Source of the DNA: Gammaproteobacteria bacterium
GTDB lineage: Bacteria; Pseudomonadota; Gammaproteobacteria; Steroidobacterales; Steroidobacteraceae
Reading direction: 5' to 3'
DNA: 64,000 bases
Assembly: GCA_003132025.1 (NCBI GenBank)
Contig: PKWJ01000009.1
Location: forward strand, 631 to 64,630
The notes beneath the pieces are model-generated. The model had not been told where the DNA came from and made no database searches. It was given only the letters and a program-made list of their open reading frames with translations. Below, piece by piece: positions 45,158 through 55,208 of this stretch. Numbering within the stretch: the first letter of the stretch is position 1; each line of letters begins with the position of its first letter. The translations under genes and the position numbers were made by a program.

Positions 45158-47845
45158 TTAGCCGCTGTTGCGCAGCGCCGTCGCCACGGCGTTGATCGAC
45201 AGCTGCAGGCCTTCGCGGATACGCGGATCCTTCTCGCCCGCCCGATGTCGCTTGAGCAGCTCGACCTGCAACCAGTTCAGCGGCTCGATGTACGGCAGGC
45301 GCAGCCGGATCGCGGCGTCGAGGGCCGGGTGTTTCTCCAGCAGCCGCGTCTGTCCGGTCAACGACAGCAGCGCATCATGCGTCGCCTGCCAGCCATCGCG
45401 GATGCGCCCGAAGATGACCTCCGCCAGCGCACGGTCCTGCACCAGGCCGGCATAGCGTGCGGCGATGCTCATATCGGATTTCGACAGCACCATCTCCAGA
45501 TTATCCAGCGTAGCGCGCAGGAACGGCCAGCCCTCGACCATTTCGCGCAGCAGCGCGGTGTCGCCAAAAGAGCGCAGCGCATGACCGACGCCATACCAGC
45601 CCGGAAGCATGACGCGCGCCTGCGCCCAGCTGAACACCCACGGTATCGCCCGCAGGTCCTCGATGCGGTCGGAATTGGTGCGCGACGCGGGCCGCGAACC
45701 AATCTTGAGTTCCGCGATCTCGCGCAGCGGCGTCATCTGCTTGAACACGGTGGCGAAGCCCTCGGTCTCGTACACCAGCGAGCGATAGGCCTGGAACGCC
45801 GCCTGCGACAGCGCGTCCATCGCCGCGGCGAACCGCGGCCGATCGTGCGCCGAGACGCTGTCGCCCTCCAGCGATGCCATCAGCGTGGCCGAGGTGATGG
45901 CCTCGAGGTTGCTGCTGGCGCTCTCGGCGGTGGCATATTTCGCGGCGATGACTTCGCCCTGCTCGGTAATTCGAATGCGGCCGTTCACGGTGCCGTGCGG
46001 CTGCGCGCGAATCGCGGCCACCGATGAGCCACCGCCGCGGCCCACGGCACCGCCGCGGCCGTGGAACACCTGCATCCTCGTGCCGCGCTGCTCGAACACC
46101 TCGGCCAGGGTGCGCGTGCCTTCGTGCAGGCTCCACACCGAGGTGAGATAGCCGCCGTCCTTGTTGGAATCGGAGTAGCCGACCATGACTTCCTGGTACC
46201 CGTGCGATGAGGTGACGACCGCCACCTCCGGCAGCGACAGCCAGTCGCGCATGATCTGCGAGGAATTCTTAAGATCCGCGATGGTTTCAAACAGCGGCAC
46301 CACCATGATCGAGGCGCGCCGGGCGCCGTGGCCGCGGTACAGGCCGGCCTCCTTGAGCAGAATGTTGACCTCGAGCAGGTCGGACACGCTGTCGCATTTG
46401 GACACGATGTAGGTGGTGATGCATGCCGGGCCATACATCTCGTGTCCGCGCGCCGCGGCGCGAACGATGGCGAGCTCCGACAGCGTTTCGGCGCCGTAGC
46501 TGGCGAACGGACTTGCCAGCAGGCGCTCGCTGGCCAGCTCGCGACGCAGCAGCTCGACCCGCGCGGCCTCGTCCAGCGCCTGGTAATTCGCCTCCACTCC
46601 GGCGACCTGCAGCAGCTCCATCACCACGCGCGCGTGCACGTCGGAGTTCTGCCGCAGATCCAGCGTCGCCAGATGAAAGCCGAAGGTCTCCACGGCGCGG
46701 ATCAGCCGTGCCAGCGCCCCGCCGCGCCCGAGCCAGCCGCGGCGGCTGGTCTCGAGCGACTGTTCCAGCGCCAGCAGGTCCGAGCGCAGGCTCTCGGCAT
46801 CCGGGTACGCCTCACCGCTCACCGATGCCGGACGCGGCGGCGCCCGGCCGGTCAGATTCTTGTAGGTCGCCGCCAGCCGTGCATAGCAGCCGGTGATGGC
46901 GCGCCGGTACGGTTCATCGCGCCGCGTCGGATTGTTGTCACCGCTTGCCTCGGCCAGCCGGTCCACCGCCTTGGTGACCGACGCCAGCTCGCTCGAGATC
47001 GAAAGCTCGGCGCCCATCGCATGCAGTCGCTCCAGGTAGTCGGCCAGCACCGTCTGCGACGCGCGCCCCAGCGCCTTGTGCAGCGAGTCTGCGGTCACGT
47101 TCGGATTGCCGTCACGGTCGCCGCCGATCCAGCTGCCCAGTCGCAGGAAGCTCTTCGGCCGATGCTTGAGCACCCGCTCCCAGCGCGCGTACAGCGACGG
47201 CAGCAGCGGCAGGAATATATCGCGCATGTACGCCAGTGCCGCTTCCACTTCGTCGGTCACGTACAGCCGCTCGCGCCGCAGCGCCCGCGTCTGCCACAGC
47301 AGCGCAATCTGGCGCGCGATCGCGTGCTCGATCAGCTCGCCTTCGGGTGTCTCGCTCGCACCGGCATCGCGCATGCGCATCATCACGGCGATGCGGTTGC
47401 GGTGGTCAAGCATGCTCTTGCGCATCACTTCGGTGGGATGCGCTGTCAGCACCGGCACGATCAGCGCGCGATTGAGCAGCGCCACCGCCTGCTGGACATC
47501 GATACCCAGCGAAGCCAGGCGCTGCAGAGCGCCAGCCAGATCCCCGCCTTCCTGCTCGGCCTGACTGCCGTGCAGATCCTCGGCCAGGTTCGCCAGCATC
47601 GAAAACAGCATGAAGCTGCGCACAAAGGCGACAGTCTCATCGAGTGTCAGCGTGTCCAGGCCCGGTCCGACGCCGCGTACGTCGCCCACACCACGATAGC
47701 GATCGACCGAGGTGGCGCGGATGAATTCGATGCGCTGGAACAGCGCCTCGCTGCCGTATTCGCGGATTACGTCGCCGAGCAGCTTGCCGAGGAAACGCAC
47801 ATCGGCGTTCTGGGTGATGACCAGGGTCGATTGGGACATGAGCAT
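45158..47845 (-). CDS. ppc: Phosphoenolpyruvate carboxylase
   Basis: An 895-aa cytosolic enzyme that adds bicarbonate to phosphoenolpyruvate and gives oxaloacetate, refilling the TCA cycle. The catalytic-His motif VLTAHPTEV lies near residue 160. VMVGYSDSNKDGG and the glycine loop FHGRGGAVGRGGG follow, and the C-terminus ends QLSINAVATALRNSG in place of the usual QNTG. Length is normal. The start may be ATG 47845 or the ATG two codons later (47839). Monocistronic. Confidence 0.96.
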   Translation of the reverse strand: MLMSQSTLVITQNADVRFLGKLLGDVIREYGSEALFQRIEFIRATSVDRYRGVGDVRGVGPGLDTLTLDETVAFVRSFMLFSMLANLAEDLHGSQAEQEGGDLAGALQRLASLGIDVQQAVALLNRALIVPVLTAHPTEVMRKSMLDHRNRIAVMMRMRDAGASETPEGELIEHAIARQIALLWQTRALRRERLYVTDEVEAALAYMRDIFLPLLPSLYARWERVLKHRPKSFLRLGSWIGGDRDGNPNVTADSLHKALGRASQTVLADYLERLHAMGAELSISSELASVTKAVDRLAEASGDNNPTRRDEPYRRAITGCYARLAATYKNLTGRAPPRPASVSGEAYPDAESLRSDLLALEQSLETSRRGWLGRGGALARLIRAVETFGFHLATLDLRQNSDVHARVVMELLQVAGVEANYQALDEAARVELLRRELASERLLASPFASYGAETLSELAIVRAAARGHEMYGPACITTYIVSKCDSVSDLLEVNILLKEAGLYRGHGARRASIMVVPLFETIADLKNSSQIMRDWLSLPEVAVVTSSHGYQEVMVGYSDSNKDGGYLTSVWSLHEGTRTLAEVFEQRGTRMQVFHGRGGAVGRGGGSSVAAIRAQPHGTVNGRIRITEQGEVIAAKYATAESASSNLEAITSATLMASLEGDSVSAHDRPRFAAAMDALSQAAFQAYRSLVYETEGFATVFKQMTPLREIAELKIGSRPASRTNSDRIEDLRAIPWVFSWAQARVMLPGWYGVGHALRSFGDTALLREMVEGWPFLRATLDNLEMVLSKSDMSIAARYAGLVQDRALAEVIFGRIRDGWQATHDALLSLTGQTRLLEKHPALDAAIRLRLPYIEPLNWLQVELLKRHRAGEKDPRIREGLQLSINAVATALRNSG

Positions 47846-48051
47846 CCGGCACTTAGGTCGGGCTGCTACTGAAACACACCGGGTCGTTCGCTGTCGACGT
47901 GCGGTGGCGGGCGGCGCTGCCCTGAATGCGCGAGCTGCCGCTGCCGCCCTGCCCCGTTAGCGGGCGGCGCCGCGCTGCCGCCCGATGCAGGCGGCCCGGC
48001 CCACGGGTGGCGGCCCACAGCTGGCCGCCACGTGGGCCTGCGTTCAGCCCG

Positions 48052-49695
48052 TCAGAACAGGGCCGCTGCCTTCTGGATTGCGATGTAGACGCCGATCAGG
48101 AACGGAATGCCGATCGCCGCCCAGGCCAGCACGCCGGCGAAGCCAAAGCTGCCGCGGGCGGCGAGCTCGGCGCCGGCGGCGGTGCGATCCTCGCGCTGCA
48201 ACGCTTTCTCGCGCGCCAGTTGCTCCGCGCTCATGTAGTGTTTTGGATTTACCGGGCGCACCAGCAGGTTGCACACCAGTCCCACCAGCAGCAGACCTGC
48301 CAATATATAAAGTGTGCGGTCGTACACCAGCGTGTGGGGGATGCCGGCATCGATCTGCGCCTGACGCACGGCGGCGATCAGGAACGGGCCGGCGATGCCG
48401 GCCACCGACCAGGCGGTAAGCAACCGGCCATGGATAGCGCCGACCATTTGCGTGCCGAACACGTCTGCCAGGTATGCCGGGATGGTCGCGAATCCGCCGC
48501 CATACATCGTCAGGATCAGGCATACCGCGGCCACGAACAGACCGGCCTGTCCCAGGTGTCCGAACGTGGGCAGGCTGATGTACAACGCCATGCCGAGCAC
48601 AAAGAACACCATGTAAGTGACCTTGCGACCGATGTAGTCGGAGATCGACGCCCAGAATATTCGCCCCACACTGTTGAACAGGCTGATCAGGCCGACCAGA
48701 CCGGCGGCGGAAGCCACCACTGCCGCTTTCTGCGCCGCGGTCAGCGCAGCGGCCGTATCCAGCCCGATCAGATGACCGCCGAACACGTCCTGTAGCATCG
48801 GGCTGGCCATCGAGATGACGCCGATGCCGGCCGTCACGTTCATGCACAGCACGCCCCACAGCAGCCAGAACTGCGGCGTCTTCCAGGCTACATTCAGGTG
48901 TACCTGCTGCGCGGTGATCATCGCCTTGCTGAGACCACTGGCCGGCGGGCTCCATCCCGTGGGCCTCCAGCCGCTGGGCGGGATGCGCATGCCAAAGGCA
49001 CCGGCCGACATCACCAGGAAGTACAAAATACCCATTGCGATGAGCGTTGCAGCCACACCGTGGGCCGGAACGCCGGCGCCGAAGTGCTTCATCAGGGCGA
49101 CGGCAATCGGCGCTCCGATCATCGCGCCGCCGCCATAGCCCATGATCGCGAAGCCGGTGGCCATGCCGCGTCGGTCGGGAAACCATTTAATCAGCGTCGA
49201 TACCGGGCTGATGTAGCCGAGGCCCTGGCCGACCCCGCCCAGGATCCCGGCGCCCAGCCATAGCAGCCATAACTGGTGCATCGACACGCCGATGCCTCCG
49301 AGTATCAGACCGCCACCCCAGCACAGCGCAGCGATGAATCCGGCCTTGCGAGGCCCGGCGCGCTCGAGCCAGCCGCCCCACAGCGCCGCGGAAATGCCGA
49401 GCACGGCGATGAAGAATTCGAACGTGTGAGTGACCAGCGGAACACTCCAGTTGCAAGTCGTGCTCGTCAGCATGGCTGACAGGCCCAGGGCCTTGCAGGC
49501 CGCGTCGTCGGTGCCGCTGAGCAGCCTGCTCATCGGCAGCCAGAACACCGAAAATCCGTAGGCCATGCCGATGCACAGATGAATCGCCAGGGCCGCGGGC
49601 GGCACCAGCCAGCGGTTGAAATTCGGCCCGGCGACAGAGCGATCGCGGTCCAGCAGTCCCGCGGACGCTGCGGAAGTGGTTAGCGCTTCAGCCAT
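48052..49695 (-). CDS. MFS transporter, OFA (oxalate/formate antiporter) family
   Basis: A 547-aa inner-membrane transporter with 12 spans and an extra C-terminal span. The AIHLCIGMAYGFSVFWLPMSRLL start, LGYISPVSTLIKWFPDRRGMATGFAIMGYGGGAMIG, and NSVGRIFWASISDYIGRKVTYMVFF are typical of the OFA family (OxlT, YhjX). Substrates are probably small carboxylates such as oxalate, formate or pyruvate. The C-terminal ~60 residues (NPKHYMSAEQLAREKALQREDRTA...) match longer OFA members. No oxalate-degrading genes are nearby. Confidence 0.88.
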   Translation of the reverse strand: MAEALTTSAASAGLLDRDRSVAGPNFNRWLVPPAALAIHLCIGMAYGFSVFWLPMSRLLSGTDDAACKALGLSAMLTSTTCNWSVPLVTHTFEFFIAVLGISAALWGGWLERAGPRKAGFIAALCWGGGLILGGIGVSMHQLWLLWLGAGILGGVGQGLGYISPVSTLIKWFPDRRGMATGFAIMGYGGGAMIGAPIAVALMKHFGAGVPAHGVAATLIAMGILYFLVMSAGAFGMRIPPSGWRPTGWSPPASGLSKAMITAQQVHLNVAWKTPQFWLLWGVLCMNVTAGIGVISMASPMLQDVFGGHLIGLDTAAALTAAQKAAVVASAAGLVGLISLFNSVGRIFWASISDYIGRKVTYMVFFVLGMALYISLPTFGHLGQAGLFVAAVCLILTMYGGGFATIPAYLADVFGTQMVGAIHGRLLTAWSVAGIAGPFLIAAVRQAQIDAGIPHTLVYDRTLYILAGLLLVGLVCNLLVRPVNPKHYMSAEQLAREKALQREDRTAAGAELAARGSFGFAGVLAWAAIGIPFLIGVYIAIQKAAALF

Positions 49696-50030
49696 GGTGT
49701 CCCCTCGCTAGCGGTTATGGTTTTATTCAATGTTCCCAGACCCTGGTACATGATAATTCATGTCGCGGCCGAGCCAGCGAAATTACCGGTCCCGCGGCAA
49801 TTATGTCGTCGGCTGCGCCGCTTGTATGCACTGCACAATTGACCGCTCGTGGGGAAACAGCCGTCTTATTGCCGCAGCTTTTGCGCCTTCGCCATAGGTG
49901 CCGTCGCGCCTCCGGCCGGCCGCATCGGCTTTCGTTATCCGCAGATTCCTACAGTGCGAGCCGGCCGTCGGCCAATGACGCGCGGCGCTGCCTGCGAGAT
50001 GCTGCAGGCCTCAAAGGCACGGAGCAGCTA

Positions 50031-50363
50031 ATGACCAGTAATTTGCGGTCGACCAACACTGACGAAGGTATCCAATGCGCCGCCGACGGCCCGGGCGCGG
50101 CGCAACCGCCCGAGCGGCAGCGGCGCCCGGCGCCGGCGCCTAATCGCCCGGTGGCTGCTCGCGTTGCGTCCGGGTTGTCGACGCGACTCGAGCCTTCGAC
50201 CAAGGCCCCCGCCAACTTTGACCCGTCCTCGTCACGTCAGGCCCTGATCGCAACCGCAGCCTACTACCGCGCCGAAACGCGGGGCTTTCAGCCGGGGCAC
50301 GAATTGCAGGATTGGCTGGCGGCTGAACGCGAAATCGATGGCGTCGGCAGCGATCCGCTCTGA
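50031..50363 (+). CDS. DUF2934 domain protein
   Basis: A 110-aa protein from the ATG at 50031, which follows GGAGCAG. The first ~65 residues are Pro/Arg/Ala-rich and disordered. The C-terminus (SRQALIATAAYYRAETRGFQPGHELQDWLAAEREID) is the DUF2934 helical motif, usually found in short stress-associated proteobacterial proteins. The upstream 76 residues of the track ORF are discarded. Convergent with the hybrid kinase gene, 3 bp apart. Confidence 0.8.
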   Translation: MTSNLRSTNTDEGIQCAADGPGAAQPPERQRRPAPAPNRPVAARVASGLSTRLEPSTKAPANFDPSSSRQALIATAAYYRAETRGFQPGHELQDWLAAEREIDGVGSDPL

Positions 50364-50366
50364 TCT

Positions 50367-52325
50367 TCAGCCCTGCGCCGGCGGCGTTTCAAACTGCGAC
50401 GCAGGGCGCCCGAGCCTGGCCACCGCCGCGCACAGCGCTTCGGTATTGACCGGCTTGGCCAGGTGCATCTGGAAACCGGCACCGATGGCATCGAGCCGAT
50501 CCGCAGTGCGTGTAAACGCGGTCAGCGCGATGGCCGGAAGCCGCTCGGCCGGATAACCGCCGGCGCGCAATGCCCGCATCAATTGATAGCCGTCGCGCTT
50601 GGCCATGCCGATGTCGCTCACCAGCACATCCGGGACCGCCTGACCGAGCTGTGCCAGTGCTTCGTCGGCCCCTGACGCTTCGCTGACCCGCGCGCCGGAA
50701 TCGTGCAGCAGACGCGCAATCAGCGCGCGGGCGTCCGGGTCGTCTTCGACCACCAGCACGTGAATGCCGGATAGCAGCGCGGCTTCTGCCACTGGGCGGG
50801 GCGACGCCTGCTCGCGCGTAATCGGCAGGCGTACGGTAAAGCTCGAGCCGAAACCTTCCCCAGGGCTGCTCGCCTCGATCGTCCCGCGATGCGCTTCCAC
50901 CAGGTGCCTGACGATTGTCAGACCGATGCCCAATCCGGCGAAGCTCTTGCTGGCTCCGGAATCCTGCTGGCTGAAGCGATCGAAGATGCGCGGCAGGAAG
51001 TCAGCACTGATGCCCTGACCGGTATCTGTCACTTCGATCTCGAAGGACTCGTCGAGCGCACGCGCGGTGAGGTCGATGCGTCCGCCCTTGGCGGTGAACT
51101 TGATTGAATTGCTCAACAGGTTCCACACCACCTGCTGCAGGCGCGACTCATCGCTCAGTACCTTGACGCCGCGATCGCTGATGTGCGAATCGATCTTGAC
51201 GCCCTTCGCCAGTGCTTGCGGCGCCACCACATCCAGCGCGGCATCAATGGCTGAGGATGGATCGATGACTTCCAGATCGAAGCGCATCTTGCCAAATTGA
51301 ATCCCGGCGAAATCCAGCAGATCCGCGATCAGGTGTGACTGGACGCGCGAATTTCGCTCGATGGCTTCGATACCCTGCGCGATCAGCGGCGTGGTCCCGG
51401 GCAGGCGGCCCAGCACCTTGGCCCAACCCAGTATGGCATTGAGCGGGTTACGCAGCTCGTGCGACAGCATGGCCAGGAATTCGTCCTTCAGCCGGTTGCT
51501 GCGCTCGGCTTCGGCGCGCGCCGCGCGCTCACTCGCCAGCAGCCGCTCGCGCTCGGCTTCGGCGCGCCGACGCTCGGTGATGTCGGTGGCGATCGCTATT
51601 CGGGCGCCGCTCTCCGCTTCGCTGGCGATGCGCCATTCCACATCGGCGAAGCTGCCGTCTAACCGGACCACCGACAGCGTCCCTTCCCAGTGCCCGCACT
51701 GCTGCAGCTCGATCCGAAGACGATTGAGATCGGCGGCTTGCACCGCCGCTATCAGGCTCCCCATCGGACGATCGACAATGTCGCCGCGCTCCCGGCCAGC
51801 AAGGGTACAGAACGCCGGATTCACGTCCCGGTAGTTCAGCTCCGAGTCGAGCAGCGCGATGCCGCTGGAGGCCAGTTCGAATACGGTGCGGAAGCGGGCG
51901 TCGGCGGCACGCTTGATGATGTCTGCCCTGCGCGCGAACAGCAGCGCTTTCACGGTGGCGATCAGTACCGCCGGATCGGCCGGGTGGGTCAGATAGCTGT
52001 CTGCCCCCGCGGCCAGACCCTGCGCCATGTCGCTGCTTTCCATAAAGGTAGCCGACAGGTGAACGATCGGCAGATACGCGGTGCGGCTGCGCGCTCGCAG
52101 CTGCCGGCAGATCTCAAATCCGTCGATGTCCGGCAGGTTGATGTCGAGCACCAGCAGACTGATATCTTCCTCCGCCAGCGCCATGGCCCGACTGCCGTTG
52201 TCGGCCTCGATGACATCGAAGCCCGCCGAACGAAGAATGCGCGAGGTCGCATACAGCGACGCCGGGTTGTCGTCGACCACCAGTATCTTCTGCGCGCGCA
52301 CCTGCTCGGGCATCTGCTGGCTCAT
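50367..52325 (-). CDS. Hybrid sensor histidine kinase (REC-PAS-HisKA-HATPase-REC)
   Basis: A 652-aa cytosolic kinase. Residues ~10-130 form a receiver (KILVVDDNPASLYATSRIL, acceptor in LLVLDINLPD). A PAS domain (TVFELASSGIALLDSELNYRDVNPAF) and a short coiled coil follow. HisKA has FLAMLSHELRNPLNAILGWAKV; the ATPase has NLLSNSIKFT, DTGQGISADFLPRIFDRF and GLGIGLTIVRHLV. A C-terminal receiver (HVLVVEDDPDARALIARLL, acceptor in LVSDIGMAKRDGY) ends the protein. Multi-step phosphorelay is expected. The ATG overlaps the upstream kinase gene by 4 bp. Confidence 0.92.
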   Translation of the reverse strand: MSQQMPEQVRAQKILVVDDNPASLYATSRILRSAGFDVIEADNGSRAMALAEEDISLLVLDINLPDIDGFEICRQLRARSRTAYLPIVHLSATFMESSDMAQGLAAGADSYLTHPADPAVLIATVKALLFARRADIIKRAADARFRTVFELASSGIALLDSELNYRDVNPAFCTLAGRERGDIVDRPMGSLIAAVQAADLNRLRIELQQCGHWEGTLSVVRLDGSFADVEWRIASEAESGARIAIATDITERRRAEAERERLLASERAARAEAERSNRLKDEFLAMLSHELRNPLNAILGWAKVLGRLPGTTPLIAQGIEAIERNSRVQSHLIADLLDFAGIQFGKMRFDLEVIDPSSAIDAALDVVAPQALAKGVKIDSHISDRGVKVLSDESRLQQVVWNLLSNSIKFTAKGGRIDLTARALDESFEIEVTDTGQGISADFLPRIFDRFSQQDSGASKSFAGLGIGLTIVRHLVEAHRGTIEASSPGEGFGSSFTVRLPITREQASPRPVAEAALLSGIHVLVVEDDPDARALIARLLHDSGARVSEASGADEALAQLGQAVPDVLVSDIGMAKRDGYQLMRALRAGGYPAERLPAIALTAFTRTADRLDAIGAGFQMHLAKPVNTEALCAAVARLGRPASQFETPPAQG

Positions 52326-53053
52326 CTGGCCTCCACGGCGGTGACCCCGGCCTCATAACGCAACGGTATGGCCACCCAGAAGCGCGAACCTTTTCCCAGC
52401 ACGCTGGTGGCACCAACGCTGCCGCCCAGCAGGCCAGCGAATTTGCGCGCCAGCGACAGCCCCAGTCCCGTGCCGCGCGGGCGCCGCTGCAGCCGGGTAT
52501 CGATCTGGACAAAATCGGAAAACAATGAAGGCAGATGTTCACTCGCAATGCCGATGCCGGTGTCGGTGACCGAGAACTCGACCTCGGCTTCGGCGATCAT
52601 CTGCGCGACGATACGCACTTCGCCTTCGGTGGTAAATTTGAGCGCGTTGGAGATGTAATTGCGAAGTATCTGCGACAGTTTTTTGTCGTCGGTGTAGATA
52701 CGCGGGATCGCCTCGGGTTCCTCGAAGATCAGCGACACCGAGCTCGAGGCGATAATCGGCTTGAACATGCCGCGCAGCGCTGAGAACAGATGCACCATTT
52801 CGAACCATTCGGGCGATATCGTGATCCGGCCCGCTTCCACCTTGGCCAGATCGAGCAGGTCGTTGACCATTTCGGTCAACTCGAGGGCGGCGCCGCGCAC
52901 CAACTCGACCTGCCGGGCCTGTTCGCCGGTGAGCGGTCCATCCATGCGCGCCAGCACCAAGTTGGTCAGGCTGGTGATGGAAGTCAACGGAGTGCGAAAC
53001 TCATGGCGCATGTACGACGGAAAACGGCTCTTGAGATTCGCGGCGCACGCCAT
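52322..53053 (-). CDS. N-terminally truncated histidine kinase
   Basis: About 243 aa from ATG 53053; the frame stays open to 53185. It begins almost at the phospho-acceptor (LKSRFPSYMRHEFRTPLTSI) and has NYISNALKFTTEGE, DTGIGIASEHLPSLF and GTGLGLSLARKFAG, so HisKA and ATPase domains are complete. No sensor domain precedes them. Residues 1-45 of the 287-aa ORF are Arg/Ala-rich and not sensor-like, and they overlap the PfpI gene. The normal sensory part seems to have been lost. It shares ATGA with the hybrid kinase, so it may still supply phosphate or be an expressed fragment. Confidence 0.7.
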   Translation of the reverse strand: MACAANLKSRFPSYMRHEFRTPLTSITSLTNLVLARMDGPLTGEQARQVELVRGAALELTEMVNDLLDLAKVEAGRITISPEWFEMVHLFSALRGMFKPIIASSSVSLIFEEPEAIPRIYTDDKKLSQILRNYISNALKFTTEGEVRIVAQMIAEAEVEFSVTDTGIGIASEHLPSLFSDFVQIDTRLQRRPRGTGLGLSLARKFAGLLGGSVGATSVLGKGSRFWVAIPLRYEAGVTAVEAR

Positions 53054-53114
53054 TCCCGCGTTGCATAATTTACAAACCCGCAGTCGAGCACCCGCCGCGG
53101 GTTGGCGCCGCCAG

Positions 53115-53720
53115 TCAGGCACCGCTCGCCGCAGCGACCACCGCATACCCATTGCTGTAGATGACCGCGGGACGGGAGCGCCCAAACAGGGCGAGCATTT
53201 CCCGATTGAAGGCCGGCAGATCGTCGGGCTTGCGGCTGGTCACGAGATTGCCGTCCACCACCACCTCCGCGTCGGTCCAGTGCCCGCCCGCGTTCTCGAT
53301 ATCCGTCCTGAGCGATGGCCATGAGGTCATGAGCCGGCCGCGCGCCGCGCCGCTCTCGATCACGGTCCACGGGCCGTGACAGATGGCGGCCACCGGCTTG
53401 TCGGCATCGAAGAACGATTTGACGAAGGCCACGGCTTTGGGCTGCATGCGCAATGCGTCGGGGTTCATCACCCCACCCGGCAGCACCAACGCGTCGAAGT
53501 CATCCGGCTCGGTGTCGTCGAGTGTCAGATCGACTCGCACTTCATCCTCGGCCCAGTTCTTGTGCTGCCAGCCGCGCAAAGTCCCGCTCTTCGGCGATAC
53601 TATCCAGATGTTTGCTCCCGCCCGGCTCAGCGCCTTGAGGGGCTCCATCAGCTCGGACTGCTCGAAGCCGTCGGTCGCCAGAATGGCTACATTCAGATCG
53701 GTAAGCGCTTGCTCTGCCAT
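53115..53720 (-). CDS. PfpI/DJ-1 type-1 glutamine amidotransferase-like protein
   Basis: A 201-aa cytosolic protein of the PfpI/YhbO group. The nucleophile elbow AAICHGPWTVIESGAARGR holds the catalytic Cys. NVAILATDGFEQSELMEPLKAL at the start and DALVLPGGVMNPDALR, with the Glu partner, are family blocks. Relatives are proposed proteases, chaperones or deglycases for glycated proteins under stress. The gene lies upstream of the truncated histidine kinase on the same strand. Confidence 0.9.
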   Translation of the reverse strand: MAEQALTDLNVAILATDGFEQSELMEPLKALSRAGANIWIVSPKSGTLRGWQHKNWAEDEVRVDLTLDDTEPDDFDALVLPGGVMNPDALRMQPKAVAFVKSFFDADKPVAAICHGPWTVIESGAARGRLMTSWPSLRTDIENAGGHWTDAEVVVDGNLVTSRKPDDLPAFNREMLALFGRSRPAVIYSNGYAVVAAASGA

Positions 53721-53855
53721 AAGGGTCTCCTGCGTTGCCGGGCCCGGCTATTGCTTCGGACCTGTACCCTCTTCCAAACGGGGGTCGAAGTGACATCGGA
53801 GCGTTGCAGCGTATTTCGATCAGACGGCGCTGACAGCGGGCTGCGCACCGCAGGC

Positions 53856-55208
53856 ATGCTGCATGCTTTGGCCCGGACGCTGGTCTGTGGCACGCTGCTG
53901 GCCATCGCGGTTTCCAGCCGCGCGGACATCATCGACTCGGCGGCGGCCGCAGGTCCGGCCACGGGACTGGCCGACTCCGCGGCGCTGCGTGCGACGGTTT
54001 ACGGCACCCCGCCGCAGGACATCGCCCCGATGCCCGAGCGCGTGCCGCTGGAGGAAATCAATATCGCCCTAGCCTGGGCGCAACCGGTGCCGGCGGTGTT
54101 CTGGTTCGATCGCCGGCTGCGCGTGTGGTTTTCCCCGCAGCCCAAACCCGCGCCGCTGGCGATCGTGATTTCCGGCGCCGGCAGCGACGGCAACACCTCG
54201 AAGCTGGCGCTGCTGCGTGGGGCGCTGTACGGGGCCGGCTACCACGTACTGACGATGCCATCGCCGACCTTCCCGGGCTTCATCGTCTCGGCCTCCAGCA
54301 CCGGCGTCGCCGGCGATCTGCGCCAGGACAGCCGCGATCTGTACGCAGCGATGCAGCAGATCATCGCCCAGCTCGCGCACGGCGTTCAGATCACCGATAT
54401 CGATGTGGTGGGGTACAGCCTTGGCGGCGCGAACGCCGGCATGGTCAAGTCAATCGATTCGGTCGAGGGCAAACTGAAAATCCACCGTGCGGTCATGATC
54501 AATCCGCCGGTCGGCCTGTTTACCTCACTCGCCCGCCTCGACCGGCTGTTCACCGTCAGCATCGGTTCCGGCGACACCGGCGTCGAGCGGCTGTATGCCA
54601 GGCTCTACGCCCGGATCGCAAATGTCTATCGGACCTCGGACCAGATCGCCGTCGGCGACAGCGACCTGCTGGTCGCCGCCACCACGGTGCTGAAGACCGA
54701 CGCGGATTTCTCCGCCGCCATTGCACTCAGCTTTCGCATCTCACTGGTCAATGTGTTCTTTGCCGGAGATCTGTATGCGCGCACCGGAGTGGTAGTGGAT
54801 CCAAATCATCCGCCGGGCGTCGGCGACTCGCTTGAGAACATCGCGCGGGAGCTGCGGGGCAAGCCATTTTCGGAATACTTCGAGAAAGTATTCGCGCCTT
54901 ACTACCTGGCGCACCGGCCCGGCTCGACGCGCGAATCGCTGCTGGCCGAGAACCGCCTGCAGATCATCGGCAGCGAGCTGCACAATAACGCCGACTACTA
55001 CGTGCAGACCAATAGCGATGATCCGATATTAATCCAGCCCGAACTGGCATGGCTGCGCTCGACGCTCGGCGACCGGATTGTGGTCTACGATCACGGCGGG
55101 CACCTGGGCAATCTCGGCGAGCGGCGTCAAATCGCCGACATGCTCGACATGCTGGCCGGGCACTGGGGACCCGCGCATGACCCGGTGTCGGTCAATGGGT
55201 CGAGGTGA
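53856..55208 (+). CDS. Secreted serine alpha/beta-hydrolase
   Basis: A 450-aa protein from the ATG at 53856, where a signal peptide begins (MLHALARTLVCGTLLAIAVSSRADI). The longer track start passes through the divergent PfpI gene. LAIVISGAGSDGNTSKLALLRGALYGAGYHVLTMPSPTF is the oxyanion strand, DVVGYSLGGANAG the GxSxG nucleophile elbow, and VVYDHGGHLGNLGERRQ the catalytic His. An Asp is likely in ILIQPELAWLRS. Periplasmic esterase or lipase-like; I do not recognise a substrate. Divergent from PfpI. Confidence 0.75.
   Translation: MLHALARTLVCGTLLAIAVSSRADIIDSAAAAGPATGLADSAALRATVYGTPPQDIAPMPERVPLEEINIALAWAQPVPAVFWFDRRLRVWFSPQPKPAPLAIVISGAGSDGNTSKLALLRGALYGAGYHVLTMPSPTFPGFIVSASSTGVAGDLRQDSRDLYAAMQQIIAQLAHGVQITDIDVVGYSLGGANAGMVKSIDSVEGKLKIHRAVMINPPVGLFTSLARLDRLFTVSIGSGDTGVERLYARLYARIANVYRTSDQIAVGDSDLLVAATTVLKTDADFSAAIALSFRISLVNVFFAGDLYARTGVVVDPNHPPGVGDSLENIARELRGKPFSEYFEKVFAPYYLAHRPGSTRESLLAENRLQIIGSELHNNADYYVQTNSDDPILIQPELAWLRSTLGDRIVVYDHGGHLGNLGERRQIADMLDMLAGHWGPAHDPVSVNGSR

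Noticed and set aside
53376-53855. 160-residue N-terminal extension of the alpha/beta-hydrolase
   Set aside because: Antisense to the PfpI gene; the signal peptide starts at 53856.
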